Origin: CAYZJR01 sp964503045
GTDB taxonomy: Bacteria > Cyanobacteriota > Vampirovibrionia > Obscuribacterales > Obscuribacteraceae
Reading direction: 5' to 3'
Assembly: GCA_964503045.1 (NCBI GenBank)
Contig: CAZCZI010000005.1
Coordinates: 62,001-126,000, forward strand
Length of the DNA stretch: 64,000 nucleotides
Positions within the stretch are counted from its first letter, which is position 1. Every line of letters starts with the position of its first letter. The position numbers and the translations under genes are program-made. This document shows, one piece after another, positions 1 to 8,634 of this stretch. Below the pieces are notes generated by a model, which was not told where the DNA came from, made no database searches, and worked only from the letters and a program-made list of their open reading frames with translations.

Positions 1-420
1 AACCGCGCGCATGCTCTTAATGAACTGGGCAAGCATAAAGAAGCGATGGAAGACTTGAACAAGGCAGTCACTCTCGCGCCGAAGATGCCGTTGGTCTACA
101 TCAACCGCGCCCACGCAAACATTGGCATGGGTGAATTCCACGAAGCGATTTTCGATTGCACGAAAGCGATTGAACTCGATCCTAAGCGCATATCTGCATA
201 CACCAATCGCGCTCATGCTTACACCAAGCTTGGTGAGTATCACAAAGCGATCGATGACTGCAACAAAGCACTTTCGATTAACACTCGCGTTCCTGCCGCT
301 TATGAGTTTCGCGCTGATGCGATGGAAGCACTAGCAAAGATCGATAGGGATAGAGCGAAGAAGCTGACTACACCGAAGACCAGCAGTGCAGGCGGCAAGG
401 ACTCGGCAAAAACTAACTAA
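1..420 (+). CDS. TPR repeat protein, C-terminal part (5' end outside window)
   Basis: The frame is open from base 1 and ends at TAA 418-420, so the true start lies upstream of the window. About 139 codons are visible. They form consecutive tetratricopeptide units of about 34 residues, each opening with an N-R-A-H-A or similar helix A and carrying the family spacing (A-I-x-D-C-x-K-A-I-E-L-D-P). A short Lys/Ser/Thr-rich tail follows (roughly the last 30 residues). TPR arrays are protein-protein scaffolds; no catalytic domain is visible here, and the substrate or partner cannot be told. An internal ATG at 46 exists, but the TPR pattern continues upstream of it, so it is not the start. Confidence 0.85.
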   Translation, partial: NRAHALNELGKHKEAMEDLNKAVTLAPKMPLVYINRAHANIGMGEFHEAIFDCTKAIELDPKRISAYTNRAHAYTKLGEYHKAIDDCNKALSINTRVPAAYEFRADAMEALAKIDRDRAKKLTTPKTSSAGGKDSAKTN

Positions 421-633
421 ACGTGTTGAGGCTCTTGCCAGTTGCAATTTTTGTATTTTGTACCTCTGTAACTTAAACAATGATTGCGAACGACCGAGAG
501 CACAATTCGATACATTTCAGCCAGTCTGTGTGCAACCTTGCACGAAATGACGAACAAAAGCTCAGAAAGCGAATTTGTTAGACTGAAAATGGATCGGATA
601 GGCCTAAAGAAACCTACAAGGGGGAAACTGAGA

Positions 634-981
634 ATGGGTAACAAAAGAATGGGCCGACTTCTTGCATCATTTGCAGCATTGGCCTTAGTCTCCGGTCTCA
701 ACCTGGCACCGGCATTGGCTGAATCTGAATCCGGCGGATTTGTTTTTGGTGACGGCACCGAAACCGGTGGAGTCACTCCATTGGGTGAGTGGAACGAATC
801 GGGCGGAATCTCCGGCTTGGGCAATAGAAACGAGTCTGGCGGCACGTACGGTACCGGCGCGGAATCTGAAAGCGGTGGCGTTACTCAAACCGGCGCCAGT
901 TCTGAATCAGATCTGTACAGCAAAGATCCCAGCAACGAATCGGGCTTCAACGCGTACGTTAAGTATTACGGCGACTACTAG
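634..981 (+). CDS. small secreted ESGG-repeat protein
   Basis: A 115-residue protein. The ATG at 634 was chosen because an AAGGGGG Shine-Dalgarno lies about 8 bases upstream and a clean signal peptide begins there (basic N-terminus, hydrophobic core, cleavage after A-P-A-L-A). The frame is open farther upstream, but that stretch looks non-coding. The mature part is low complexity: short blocks end in E-S-G-G or E-T-G-G five times, separated by Gly/Thr/Asn-rich spacers, and the protein ends in a Tyr-rich tail. No catalytic motif is seen. An exported, probably extracellular or cell-surface protein of unknown function; I do not recognise a family. Confidence 0.65.
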   Translation: MGNKRMGRLLASFAALALVSGLNLAPALAESESGGFVFGDGTETGGVTPLGEWNESGGISGLGNRNESGGTYGTGAESESGGVTQTGASSESDLYSKDPSNESGFNAYVKYYGDY

Positions 982-993
982 GTCGCGGGCATG

Positions 994-1110
994 TGATCAC
1001 GCGGCGCGTGATCACGCGCCGCGTGGCCATCGTATGCGGTGACGTCGCATCATATGTGGTGGCCATGCAGCGCGTGATCACGCAGCGCATGATCACGTAG
1101 CGTGTGATCA
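994..1110. repeat. TGATCA repeat cluster with 28-bp perfect palindrome
   Basis: The gap between two convergent genes holds five TGATCA hexamers, starting at 994, 1009, 1075, 1090 and 1105. The spacings 15, 66, 15 and 15 indicate a 15-bp unit of the form GTGATCACGCRGCGC. The first two units form a perfect 28-bp palindrome at 998-1025. A smaller hairpin (7-bp stem, 1114-1129) follows. No T-tract flanks these hairpins, so a classical terminator is not supported, although the convergent position would suit one. REP-like or protein-binding function is possible but unproven. Confidence 0.7.
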
Positions 1111-1134
1111 CGCGACCATGCTCATGGTCCGGAG

Positions 1135-1773
1135 CTATGCGCCTACAAATGGATTGCTGCGTTTTTCCGACCAGATGTCGGTGTCGGGTCCGTGACCGGG
1201 TACGACGCGGGTGCTGTCGTCAAGCACGAATAATCGATCATTGATGGAATCGACAATTTGTTCGAATGAGCCGCCCCATAGATCGGTTCGCCCAATTGAG
1301 CGTTGAAATAGTGTATCTCCGGAAAAGAGCACGCTGTCTTTGTCTTGCACGCAGAAGCAGAGGCTTCCTGGTGTATGCCCGGGTGTGTGAATGATTTTTG
1401 TTTTTAGTTTTCCGATTGCGATTTCTTCTTCGTCGCTCAGATAATGATCGACAGGCAACGTGTCATCTGCTTTGAAGCCGAACAAACCGCACTGTTTGTG
1501 CAGGTTGTCGTAGAGCCACTGATCTCCTTTATGCAGACAAATTTGTGCACCGGTTTGTTCTCGCATTGCACGCGATCCCATAATGTGATCGAAGTGCGCG
1601 TGAGTGTGGAGCAACCACTTCACTTTTAAACCGAGTTCTTCGGCCATTTTGATGATCTTATCGGTGTCACCGCCTGGATCGACGACTGCCGCTTCACCGG
1701 TTTCTTTGCAGCCGATGATAGAGCAGTTGCACTGAAGTGGTCCAACTGGAAAGCTTTCGATTATTACTGTCAC
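1135..1773 (-). CDS. metallo-beta-lactamase-fold hydrolase (glyoxalase II-like)
   Basis: A 212-residue cytoplasmic MBL-fold hydrolase starting at a GTG. The zinc motif HxHxDH is present (H58, H60, D62, H63), followed by the second metal-binding block H-T-P-G-H-T-P-G, a G-D-T-L-F segment and a late G-H-G-P. The N-terminus (P-V-G-P-L-Q-C-N-C-S-I-I-G) is typical of the short GloB2/YcbL group. The C-terminal HAGH domain of classical glyoxalase II is absent, so the exact thioester substrate is uncertain. It lies 66 bases downstream of prs on the same strand and may be co-transcribed. A beta-lactamase is unlikely given the family pattern. Confidence 0.88.
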   Translation of the reverse strand: MTVIIESFPVGPLQCNCSIIGCKETGEAAVVDPGGDTDKIIKMAEELGLKVKWLLHTHAHFDHIMGSRAMREQTGAQICLHKGDQWLYDNLHKQCGLFGFKADDTLPVDHYLSDEEEIAIGKLKTKIIHTPGHTPGSLCFCVQDKDSVLFSGDTLFQRSIGRTDLWGGSFEQIVDSINDRLFVLDDSTRVVPGHGPDTDIWSEKRSNPFVGA

Positions 1774-1856
1774 TGATAGTCTCGCTGATTGATGTGCTGA
1801 GTCTCTTGATAGCTAACTTCCGAGTATTCGAACTTCGCGTGGACTTTCGAACTTGT

Positions 1857-2840
1857 TTACTCGAACATCTGGCTCACGGACTCTTCGTCGTGAATTCTTA
1901 TGATCGCTTCGCCAAGTAACTGTGCGACGCTCAGCTGTACGATCTTCTTGGAGATTTGTTTTGGATCGTGTGGAATTGAATTGGTGACGATCAGTTTTGA
2001 AATTGGAGATTCGTCGATGCGTTTGTTTGCTGGGCCGGAAAGAACTGCGTGGCTAGCGCACGCGTAGACTGCGCGTGCCCCTTCTTTTTTGAGGAGTTCG
2101 GCGCCTTTGACCAGGGTTCCGGCAGTGTCGACCATGTCGTCGACCATGATTGCTGTTTTGCCTTTGACGTCGCCTACGACTGACATGACTTCTGCGACGT
2201 TATGTTGGCTTCTGCGTTTATCGATGATGGCGATTGGCGCGTCGTTGAGTTTTTTGGCGAAAGCTCTTGTACGTGACACACCACCCACGTCGGGCGATAC
2301 CAATACGATGTCGCTCAGGTTGAGCGAGCGAACATAGTCCAAAAGGACCGGGCTGGCATAAAGGTGATCGACCAGAATGTTGAAGAAGCCCATTATCTGT
2401 GGCGCGTGGAGGTCGATTGCTACTACGCGCTGTGCACCTGCGGTAGTGAGCAAGTCGGCAATCAGTTTGGCGGTGATGGCTTCGCGGCCGGCGGCTTTTC
2501 TGTCCTGTCTTCCGTAACCGTAATATGGCATGACTACAGTGATTCGCCCAGCTGAAGCTCTCTTGAGCGCATCCAGCAGTATCAAAAGTTCCATCAAATT
2601 TTCATTGACTGGCGGGCATGTAGGTTGAATGATGAAGCAATCTACGCCTCGAACACTCTCTTGAACTTGGACGTAAATTTCGCCGTCTGAGAATGGGACG
2701 ATTTTGACGGGGACGACACCGAGCTCCAGATATTCGGCGACTTCTTTCGATAGCTCAGGATTGGCTGTTCCGCTGAGAATCTTTAGCACTGTCTTGCCGG
2801 TGTTGCGAATGGTTTGCCTGGCGGGGATTTGAGCGACCAA
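1857..2840 (-). CDS. prs: ribose-phosphate pyrophosphokinase
   Basis: Makes PRPP from ribose 5-phosphate and ATP, the precursor for nucleotides, His, Trp and NAD. Hallmarks visible: the N-terminal L-S-G-T-A-N-P-E-L block, F-S-D-G-E-I, the Y-G-R-Q-D-R-K flexible-loop region, D-L-H-A-P-Q-I-M-G-F-F, and the PRPP loop V-D-D-M-V-D-T-A-G-T. The frame can be extended to a GTG at 2861. I prefer TTG 2840 because CGGAGG lies 9 bases before it, giving 327 residues. A GTG at 2789 would give the usual family length (about 313) but has no clear ribosome-binding site. Cytoplasmic; the MBL hydrolase gene follows. Confidence 0.95.
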   Translation of the reverse strand: MVAQIPARQTIRNTGKTVLKILSGTANPELSKEVAEYLELGVVPVKIVPFSDGEIYVQVQESVRGVDCFIIQPTCPPVNENLMELLILLDALKRASAGRITVVMPYYGYGRQDRKAAGREAITAKLIADLLTTAGAQRVVAIDLHAPQIMGFFNILVDHLYASPVLLDYVRSLNLSDIVLVSPDVGGVSRTRAFAKKLNDAPIAIIDKRRSQHNVAEVMSVVGDVKGKTAIMVDDMVDTAGTLVKGAELLKKEGARAVYACASHAVLSGPANKRIDESPISKLIVTNSIPHDPKQISKKIVQLSVAQLLGEAIIRIHDEESVSQMFE

Positions 2841-2947
2841 TGCAGTAAACCTCCGGGACACTTCTAATCAGGTGCAATCCAGCCACATTGTAGAGAAGAA
2901 AAGGGGATTCGAAAAGTCAATGATCAAAAATTAGCCGAGAATCCAGG

Positions 2948-4216
2948 TTACTCAAATGGCATTTCGCCGCACCTGGAGAGCCTTACGGCACCTTCAAGGG
3001 CGCACTTAACATGCAGATATGAGAGCCCGCCTTGCAAGAAAACGGCGAAGGGCGGGCGCAGTGGACCGTCCGCGGACAGCTCAATGGTGGAGCCCTCGAC
3101 GAAGGTTCCGCCCGCCATTACAACCTCGTCCTGATAACCCGGCATTTGTGTCGGCTCTGGCGAAACATGGGCATTTACGGGCGACCAGCGCTGAATGGCG
3201 CGGCAGAAGTTGATGAGCCTGTCGCGGTCTTCGAGCTCGATTGCTTGAATGATGTCATAGCGATCGTCTCTGCTTGTGGGATTGACCTTGAAACCGAGGC
3301 GTTCCATCAAACCAGCCGCCAGAAGCGAGCCCTTCACCGCTTGGCTGACGACGGATGGCGCCAGGAACAGACCCTGCAATACCAGCCGCGTTTGATTGAA
3401 GGTGAGCCCGAGATGACCGCCAATGCCTGGCGCCGTGAGGCGTTTGAGTGCTGCTTCCACGAGGTGGCAACGACCGGCGACATAGCCGCCGGTAATGGCA
3501 AGACCACCGCCGGGGTTCTTGATCAATGACCCTGCGATCAGGTCGGCGCCGTGATTGGTGGGTTCGGTCGCTTCAACGAATTCGCCGTAACAGTTGTCGA
3601 CCATCACGATTGATTTTGGATATGCCGACTTCACAGCCGCGATTACTTCGCCAAGTTGAGAGTTGCTCAAAGTTTTGCGGTCGAAACTGTAACCGCATGA
3701 TTTTTGCAGATAGAACATGTCCGCAAAGCCAACACTGGCGAGTCTTGAGGCGAATTCGGATTTGTCGGCGAAAGCGATTTCGGTCTCCACATATTTGACG
3801 CCGTTTCCGATGAGCGATCCTCTTTTGTCGTCGCCTTCAATGCCTATGACTTCTTTGAGAGTGTCATACGGTGCGCCAGTCAGGTTGACCAGGCGCTGTC
3901 CGGAATGAAGATTCCCGAGCAGCGCGCAGGCAAGCGCGTGGGTTCCAGAAACCATTTGCATGCGAACAGCCGCCTGCTCGCAGCCGAATACGGTGGCGAA
4001 GATGCCGTCCAATACTGCTCGTGCGGGGTCATCGATGCCGTAGCCGGTGCGCTCGGCAAAGTACTCTTCTGTGAGGCGATGCTCCCTGAATGCATCGAGA
4101 ACTTTTCGCTGATTGTGCATCGCGATTTCATCTATGCGTGCGAAGGCGTCACGAAGCGAGTCTTCGGTTTCTTGAATCAGTTTTGAAACATCAGCTGCGA
4201 TGTCTGTTGCTTTCAT
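2948..4216 (-). CDS. PLP-dependent methionine gamma-lyase family protein (YnbB-like)
   Basis: A 422-residue aminotransferase-fold enzyme of the Met_gamma_lyase family (Pfam PF06838, once called aluminium-resistance protein). The N-terminal helix ends in a R-T-G-Y-G-Y/I-D-D-like segment (E-R-T-G-Y-G-I-D-D), then M-V-S-G-T-H-A for cofactor binding, V-D-N-C-Y-G-E-F for the pyridine-nitrogen Asp region, and S-L-I-K-N-P-G-G containing the Schiff-base lysine. Family members are predicted Cys/Met lyases, but physiological substrates are poorly settled, so no symbol is given. It lies in the same direction as prs, 87 bases upstream, and no Shine-Dalgarno is obvious before the ATG. Confidence 0.88.
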   Translation of the reverse strand: MKATDIAADVSKLIQETEDSLRDAFARIDEIAMHNQRKVLDAFREHRLTEEYFAERTGYGIDDPARAVLDGIFATVFGCEQAAVRMQMVSGTHALACALLGNLHSGQRLVNLTGAPYDTLKEVIGIEGDDKRGSLIGNGVKYVETEIAFADKSEFASRLASVGFADMFYLQKSCGYSFDRKTLSNSQLGEVIAAVKSAYPKSIVMVDNCYGEFVEATEPTNHGADLIAGSLIKNPGGGLAITGGYVAGRCHLVEAALKRLTAPGIGGHLGLTFNQTRLVLQGLFLAPSVVSQAVKGSLLAAGLMERLGFKVNPTSRDDRYDIIQAIELEDRDRLINFCRAIQRWSPVNAHVSPEPTQMPGYQDEVVMAGGTFVEGSTIELSADGPLRPPFAVFLQGGLSYLHVKCALEGAVRLSRCGEMPFE

Positions 4217-4511
4217 TGTTTTACGGGATTGAAAACTGCAGGCGCGGAGTGACGCGCTGATCTTAGCAGAAGCTATTAGCCTGCGGCGAGTTTGAACTCA
4301 ATCACTTTAGAAGTCGAATTGATAATTAGTGGGGCGGTGTATGCACCGTATGCGGTGCTCACTGCGATTGTCGCCTTTTGGTTTCAATATCCCGCGTGAT
4401 TCCATTTATTTATCTAGAATCTCTCGAATTAGCTACTACAGCGTGGTATATCAGTATCTGAGGGTACGACGCACTTCGGCGCGTCTTCATACATCGGGAG
4501 CATCTGGAAAC

Positions 4512-5651
4512 ATGAAAAACCTGCTATTTTCGTTTGGCTGCGCAGGCTTGCTTCTTTCGGCGACGATTGGAGTTGCGGAGGCTCAAGACCGTGATTACTA
4601 CACGAAGCAGGCTGAAAAGTACGCCCAAGATAAATATGAATACAACCGCGAAATGGCGCGACAGGAAAATCGCTATCAAGAGCAGAAGAAACGTGAAGCC
4701 CAAGAACAGGCACAGCGAGAGGAAGCAAAACGACAGGCCGCTCAATACCAAGCCCGCCAGGAGCAAATGAAATCCGAACAAGCCAAAGCGGCTCAAAAGG
4801 CAGAAGCTGCTAAGTATCAACAAGTGAAAGATGCTAGTGCGTACAACGCACGAGTAGAAGCGCAAAAGTCCGAACAGAACGCATATAACAATCGACTTCA
4901 ACAAAACAAGGCTGACGCAGCTGCGTATGAGCGTCGAATGGAAGCTCAAAAAGCCGAGGCCAGGCTGCAACAGAACAAGGCTGATGCCAGAAACCTTGAA
5001 GCTCGCACCGAGACTCAGAAATTGGAAGCACGCTTGCAGCAGAACAAAGCTGATGCTAAAGCCTATGAAGCGAAAATGGAGCAGCAAAAGTTGGATACTC
5101 GCCTTGAACAAAATAAGGCAGATGCCCGCGTCTATGACAATCGCATTGAAAATCAAAAAGGAGAGGCTCGGGCCGCTGCCAACAATGCTGATGCTCAAGC
5201 CTATGAAGCCAAAAGAGAGAATCAAAAGGCAGAGGAGCGCGCATACAACACCAAAGTAGAAAACCAAAAGGCGGAAGCGCGTGCTGACGCGTACAAAGCT
5301 GAAACCAAAGCCTATGAGACGCGAAATGAAAATCAGAAGGCTGACGCACGAGCGTACGAACAGAAAGTTGAAAACCAAAAGGCAGAGGGGCGCGCTTATG
5401 AACAACAGCAAGAAGCATTGCGCCAAAAGCAAGTAGCACGTCAGGCTCAAGAACGGCAGATGATGCAAAACGCCATTAAAAATCAAAATCAGGTCAATTC
5501 ACCTGTTCGTCCAAATGCCAGCGGACGCTCCGCGCCTGCTGCCGCTACTGGTGGTGGCGGAAATGCAGCTGGTGCCGGTGCGGGAAATCCCGGTGGAGGG
5601 GCTGTCGCGGATTCCATTCGCGCTCAATTCGAAAGAGCCCGCGGGCGCTGA
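4512..5651 (+). CDS. secreted long coiled-coil protein with NQKAEAR-type repeats
   Basis: A 379-residue protein starting at ATG 4512, where a signal peptide begins (MKNLLFSFGCAG core, cleavage after V-A-E-A). Residues ~25-310 are almost entirely Ala/Glu/Lys/Gln/Arg helix with degenerate repeats such as E-N-Q-K-A-E-A-R-A-Y-E and R-L-Q-Q-N-K-A-D-A, as expected of an extended alpha-helical coiled coil in the periplasm. The last ~60 residues are Asn/Pro then Gly/Ala-rich, ending in a basic R-A-R-G-R. There is no catalytic motif. Codon-level repeats produce long open frames on the opposite strand that are not genes. A structural or envelope-spacer role is a guess. Confidence 0.75.
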   Translation: MKNLLFSFGCAGLLLSATIGVAEAQDRDYYTKQAEKYAQDKYEYNREMARQENRYQEQKKREAQEQAQREEAKRQAAQYQARQEQMKSEQAKAAQKAEAAKYQQVKDASAYNARVEAQKSEQNAYNNRLQQNKADAAAYERRMEAQKAEARLQQNKADARNLEARTETQKLEARLQQNKADAKAYEAKMEQQKLDTRLEQNKADARVYDNRIENQKGEARAAANNADAQAYEAKRENQKAEERAYNTKVENQKAEARADAYKAETKAYETRNENQKADARAYEQKVENQKAEGRAYEQQQEALRQKQVARQAQERQMMQNAIKNQNQVNSPVRPNASGRSAPAAATGGGGNAAGAGAGNPGGGAVADSIRAQFERARGR

Positions 5652-5707
5652 ATTAGGTCGTAATCGACAAACTAAGGAAACAAATGATTACTCGAAAGGA
5701 GTTTCGC

Positions 5708-6682
5708 GTGAAAAAAGTTAGATTCGTGCCTGCAGTAGTTGCCCTTTCAACTTTGCTGCTTCCCTTTCAACTCACTTTGGCTCAAACATTTACGCCGGGC
5801 GAAATTGTTCAAGCCAAAGCCTACGGAGAAACAGTAGAGGTGAAGGTCGTTAAGCAAGATTCCAGCGGAGTGCAGGTGTTGCTCAAGGATTGGCAGGATG
5901 GGACCTTCAAGCCTGGAGGTTCGACTCGATATTATTCACCGAGTGAGCTCACGCGCCCGGGCGCTGCCGGTGGCGGCAGTGGTGCCGCCGGAGGAGGTGG
6001 AGCGGTAGGCGGAACTGCAGGCAGCGGTGGTGCCGGTGGAGGCGGAGGAGGCACTGGCGGTGGTGCACAAGCAAACACAACTGCTGCAGATCTTGGTGGT
6101 ACCGGACCTCTTTCCAAGCAACAAATCATTGATTACCTTCGTGCAAATGTTGGTACTGACGGACCGCATCCTAAAAAGGAAGCAACCAATGCAGCTGTTG
6201 TAGCAGCAATCAAAAAGCGTGGTGTCAATTTCAAATATACATGGCAAGACCTACCGGAATTCTCCAAAGCGGGTGGCGACCAAACAGTGAGTTATGCAAT
6301 CCAGGATAATTTCGGGGCTCCTGTATCGACGCAATGGTTGATCGGACCCTGGGAGTTGCAATTCACGAATGCAACAGGGTTCTTCGCCAGCCGAGATAGT
6401 GCCTCGAAAAAGGGCTTCGTCTCTATAGAGCCAGGTCACACCTATATCTGGAAAATCGAGCAGGACGATCCACCAAACAAATGGATAGATGGAAAGTGGC
6501 GTGAAGCCACCCCTCAAGAGATGAAGTATCAAGGCGGACCTGGAATCGTTCTTCTAGATGGAGAACAGCACTATGACTGGATTGTGCACAAAGATATGAC
6601 GGCGCATAGTGGCGACTGGATAAACGTTGCCGACATCAACACAAGACAAGTAATTCGCAGTGGAGTTCGCAAGTTAAACTAA
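5708..6682 (+). CDS. secreted protein with Gly-rich linker, function unknown
   Basis: 324 residues from GTG 5708, chosen because AAGGAG lies 6 bases upstream and a signal peptide starts there (basic KKVR, hydrophobic core, cleavage near L-A-Q). An N-terminal beta-rich part (~25-85) resembles a small SH3-like unit (G-E-I-V-Q-A-K-A-Y-G). A Gly/Ala/Ser linker follows (~88-130), then a C-terminal domain (~140-324) rich in W/Y/I with no motif I recognise. It follows the coiled-coil gene by 56 bases on the same strand and may be co-expressed. The 3' end overlaps the convergent gene by 4 bases. Confidence 0.7.
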   Translation: MKKVRFVPAVVALSTLLLPFQLTLAQTFTPGEIVQAKAYGETVEVKVVKQDSSGVQVLLKDWQDGTFKPGGSTRYYSPSELTRPGAAGGGSGAAGGGGAVGGTAGSGGAGGGGGGTGGGAQANTTAADLGGTGPLSKQQIIDYLRANVGTDGPHPKKEATNAAVVAAIKKRGVNFKYTWQDLPEFSKAGGDQTVSYAIQDNFGAPVSTQWLIGPWELQFTNATGFFASRDSASKKGFVSIEPGHTYIWKIEQDDPPNKWIDGKWREATPQEMKYQGGPGIVLLDGEQHYDWIVHKDMTAHSGDWINVADINTRQVIRSGVRKLN

Positions 6683-7071
6683 CTCTCTTTGAGTTTGCCG
6701 AGACTATAAGACTCCAATGAAAATGCTTTCTTCGAGGCTGCGTTGTCGCAGCCGTCTACGAATCCTTTCGCACAAGCTACTACCGCGCAAGCCGCCGCTC
6801 CAGGAAGCATAGCTGCGACTTCCGGAGATGGGTTCCAATAGGTAATCATGCAAGCAGAATCGGAAATGCTCTTTGCAGTTTTCCGCACGATGTTAATTGG
6901 AACGCCAACCACGAGTGCTGAAGTGAAACCCACTGTTTTCAACAACAGGCTTGTTCGCGCTGGATGCTTCGAACTCCTACTGCTTGTGGGATTCGCTATT
7001 GCTGGCTGGAAAAGACTTAGCATCATGCAACAGAGAATAGTTTTAGCGCAGAAAGTACTAGTCTTCTTCAT
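6679..7071 (-). CDS. small secreted protein, paralogue of the next gene
   Basis: 130 residues; ATG 7071 has CGGAGA about 8 bases upstream and begins a signal peptide ending A-I-A-N. The mature protein carries a hydrophobic segment G-x-T-S-A-L-V-V-G-V-P-I-N-I-V-R-K-T, a cluster of Ala/Cys (A-A-C-A-V-V-A-C-A-K-G-F-V-D-G) and ends with K-A-F-S-L-E-S. The same three blocks occur in the neighbour at 7197-7601, so the two are a tandem duplication. No known family or catalytic site; probably membrane-associated. It overlaps the convergent gene's stop by 4 bases. Confidence 0.65.
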   Translation of the reverse strand: MKKTSTFCAKTILCCMMLSLFQPAIANPTSSRSSKHPARTSLLLKTVGFTSALVVGVPINIVRKTAKSISDSACMITYWNPSPEVAAMLPGAAACAVVACAKGFVDGCDNAASKKAFSLESYSLGKLKES

Positions 7072-7101
7072 TACAAATCTCCGTTGTGTGCAAAAGAGGA
7101 A

Positions 7102-7121
7102 CGGGGGCGCAAGCACCCCCG
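7102..7121 (-). terminator. probable rho-independent terminator
   Basis: A 6-bp GC stem (CGGGGG / CCCCCG) with an 8-base loop. On the minus strand it is followed by the T-rich stretch TTCCTCTTTT. It lies between the two secreted paralogues and would end transcription of the upstream gene at 7197-7601, so the second gene (7071-6679) probably has its own promoter or is read by leakage. Confidence 0.5.
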
Positions 7122-7196
7122 CTGTTGTGTGTTGGAAAAACGTGCCTTCGGATTTACAACGCAACTCAAGAACTTGAGTCTCAACTCAAGATCTGA

Positions 7197-7601
7197 TTAG
7201 TCTTCGAGACTAAAAGCTTGCTGTGTGAATGGCTTATCCCAACTCTTAATCGCGTTGGAGCTGCCATCAATGACGCCTTTTACACACGAACCGGTGAGGC
7301 TGATTACTTCTCCGGGAAGCGAGAGTGGAACCAAAGGCGACAGACCTTCGTAGTCTTTGATTTCGGTGGCGACCTGAGAAGTGTAAGCATCCAGATTGCG
7401 CGAAGTGTTCTTTAGAACACTAATTGGAACTCCACCAACCAGTGCTGTTGCGACTCCCAGCAATTTGACGGGAATCATTGTGGTTTCTGCAAGGGCTGTT
7501 GTGGTTACTATTTCTTTGCTGTCTTCAGCAAAGGCAGCGCTCGTACTAAAACCAAATGCGGTGCACGCGGCGAGCAACGCCGCGACCAGTGATTTACTCA
7601 T
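7197..7601 (-). CDS. small secreted protein, paralogue of the previous gene
   Basis: 134 residues; ATG 7601 with AGAGGA 7 bases upstream, followed by a signal peptide cleaved after A-A-F-A. The mature part shares with its neighbour the block G-V-A-T-A-L-V-G-G-V-P-I-S-V-L-K-N-T, a G-S-C-V-K-G-V-I-D-G segment and the terminal Q-A-F-S-L-E-D. The spacing of the shared blocks is the same, which supports a gene duplication. Function unknown; export to the envelope is the only prediction the sequence supports. Confidence 0.65.
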   Translation of the reverse strand: MSKSLVAALLAACTAFGFSTSAAFAEDSKEIVTTTALAETTMIPVKLLGVATALVGGVPISVLKNTSRNLDAYTSQVATEIKDYEGLSPLVPLSLPGEVISLTGSCVKGVIDGSSNAIKSWDKPFTQQAFSLED

Positions 7602-7756
7602 GACCAGTCCTCTTTCAGGGGAAAGTTGTTTAACTGATAACAGCATACAAATCATTCCGCTGTGATCGAACGACTGCGATTCACTTCATCAAGTGTTTGA
7701 ACTTTTTGGCAACCTCGAGCGTCTATATATGTAGGGATTCCGTCGGAGGAATAACC

Positions 7757-8617
7757 ATGAAACGCTATCTGCGCGGCTTTCACAGGGCATTCATTCAAAT
7801 CCTGTTTTTGGAACGATGTAGAACTTGCGGCAAAGACATCAATTCGATCCGTAGCCTGGATAATGGTGATATTTACTGCATGTGTACAGATTGCTGGGAT
7901 GACATGACGTCGACGTGGCTGCTTGAGGACGAAGACTCGACTTGTCGCATTGCGAGGGACTTGACTCAGAGCGGTGATTGGGATACTGCGGTAGAGTCGA
8001 CCGAATTGATCGTTTCAAGCGCCATCCAGTACGAACGTCAAGTGAAGAAATTGATCAGGCGATACAAGTTTGATGACGACAGACTGCTTGCCAATGATCT
8101 ATCGCTGCTGTTGTTTAGGGCGTGGCGGATGTTGAAGGTTCGGTTGGAAGCCGCGTGCGACGCTGATTCGAATTCTGGTTCGGGCTTGGAACCAAGTGGC
8201 ATGGCTTCAATGATCATCGTGCCAGTCCCACTTTCTGCGTCGCGCCTAAAGCAACGTGGATTCAACCAATCTCTCATGCTCGCTAAATTACTGTCTAAGT
8301 ACACAAAATTAGAGGTTCGCCACAAGGCACTCCAACGAATCAAGCACACTAAGCCACAGAGCGGACTTGCCAGAGAGCAACGCATCAAGAATGTGGAGTC
8401 CGCATTCAAGGCTAAAGCTGAATGTGTAAAAGATATGCACGTCGTGCTAATTGATGATGTATGTACTTCCGGTGCAACACTTGTTTCTTGTGCAAATGAA
8501 CTGTTGTATCGAGGCGCCAAAAGAGTGAGCGCCGTTACGATCGCGCGTGCGATTCTGCACGCACCAATCGAAACATCTGAATCTGCCGAACCAGGTTTTG
8601 CTGAGGCGATCTATTGA
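7757..8617 (+). CDS. comF: ComF-family phosphoribosyltransferase
   Basis: 286 residues; ATG 7757 is preceded by GGAGG at a 7-base spacing. The N-terminus has a zinc-ribbon-like pair (C-R-T-C-G and Y-C-M-C-x-x-C), followed by the phosphoribosyltransferase fold: V-P-V-P-L-S-A-S-R-L-x-x-R-G-F-N-Q-S, Q-S-G-L-x-R-x-x-R, and the PRPP-binding loop V-L-I-D-D-V-C-T-S-G-A-T. ComF proteins are linked to DNA uptake in competent bacteria, but many homologues lie outside competence systems, and no other com gene is near. Cytoplasmic. It converges on hemL with an 17-base gap. Confidence 0.9.
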   Translation: MKRYLRGFHRAFIQILFLERCRTCGKDINSIRSLDNGDIYCMCTDCWDDMTSTWLLEDEDSTCRIARDLTQSGDWDTAVESTELIVSSAIQYERQVKKLIRRYKFDDDRLLANDLSLLLFRAWRMLKVRLEAACDADSNSGSGLEPSGMASMIIVPVPLSASRLKQRGFNQSLMLAKLLSKYTKLEVRHKALQRIKHTKPQSGLAREQRIKNVESAFKAKAECVKDMHVVLIDDVCTSGATLVSCANELLYRGAKRVSAVTIARAILHAPIETSESAEPGFAEAIY

Positions 8618-8634
8618 AATTGCTGGTGTATGAG

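Noticed and set aside
4524..5486. 320-codon minus-strand ORF opposite the coiled-coil gene
   Set aside because: Leu/Phe/Ser-rich shadow caused by the Lys/Gln/Ala codon repeats on the plus strand; no start site.
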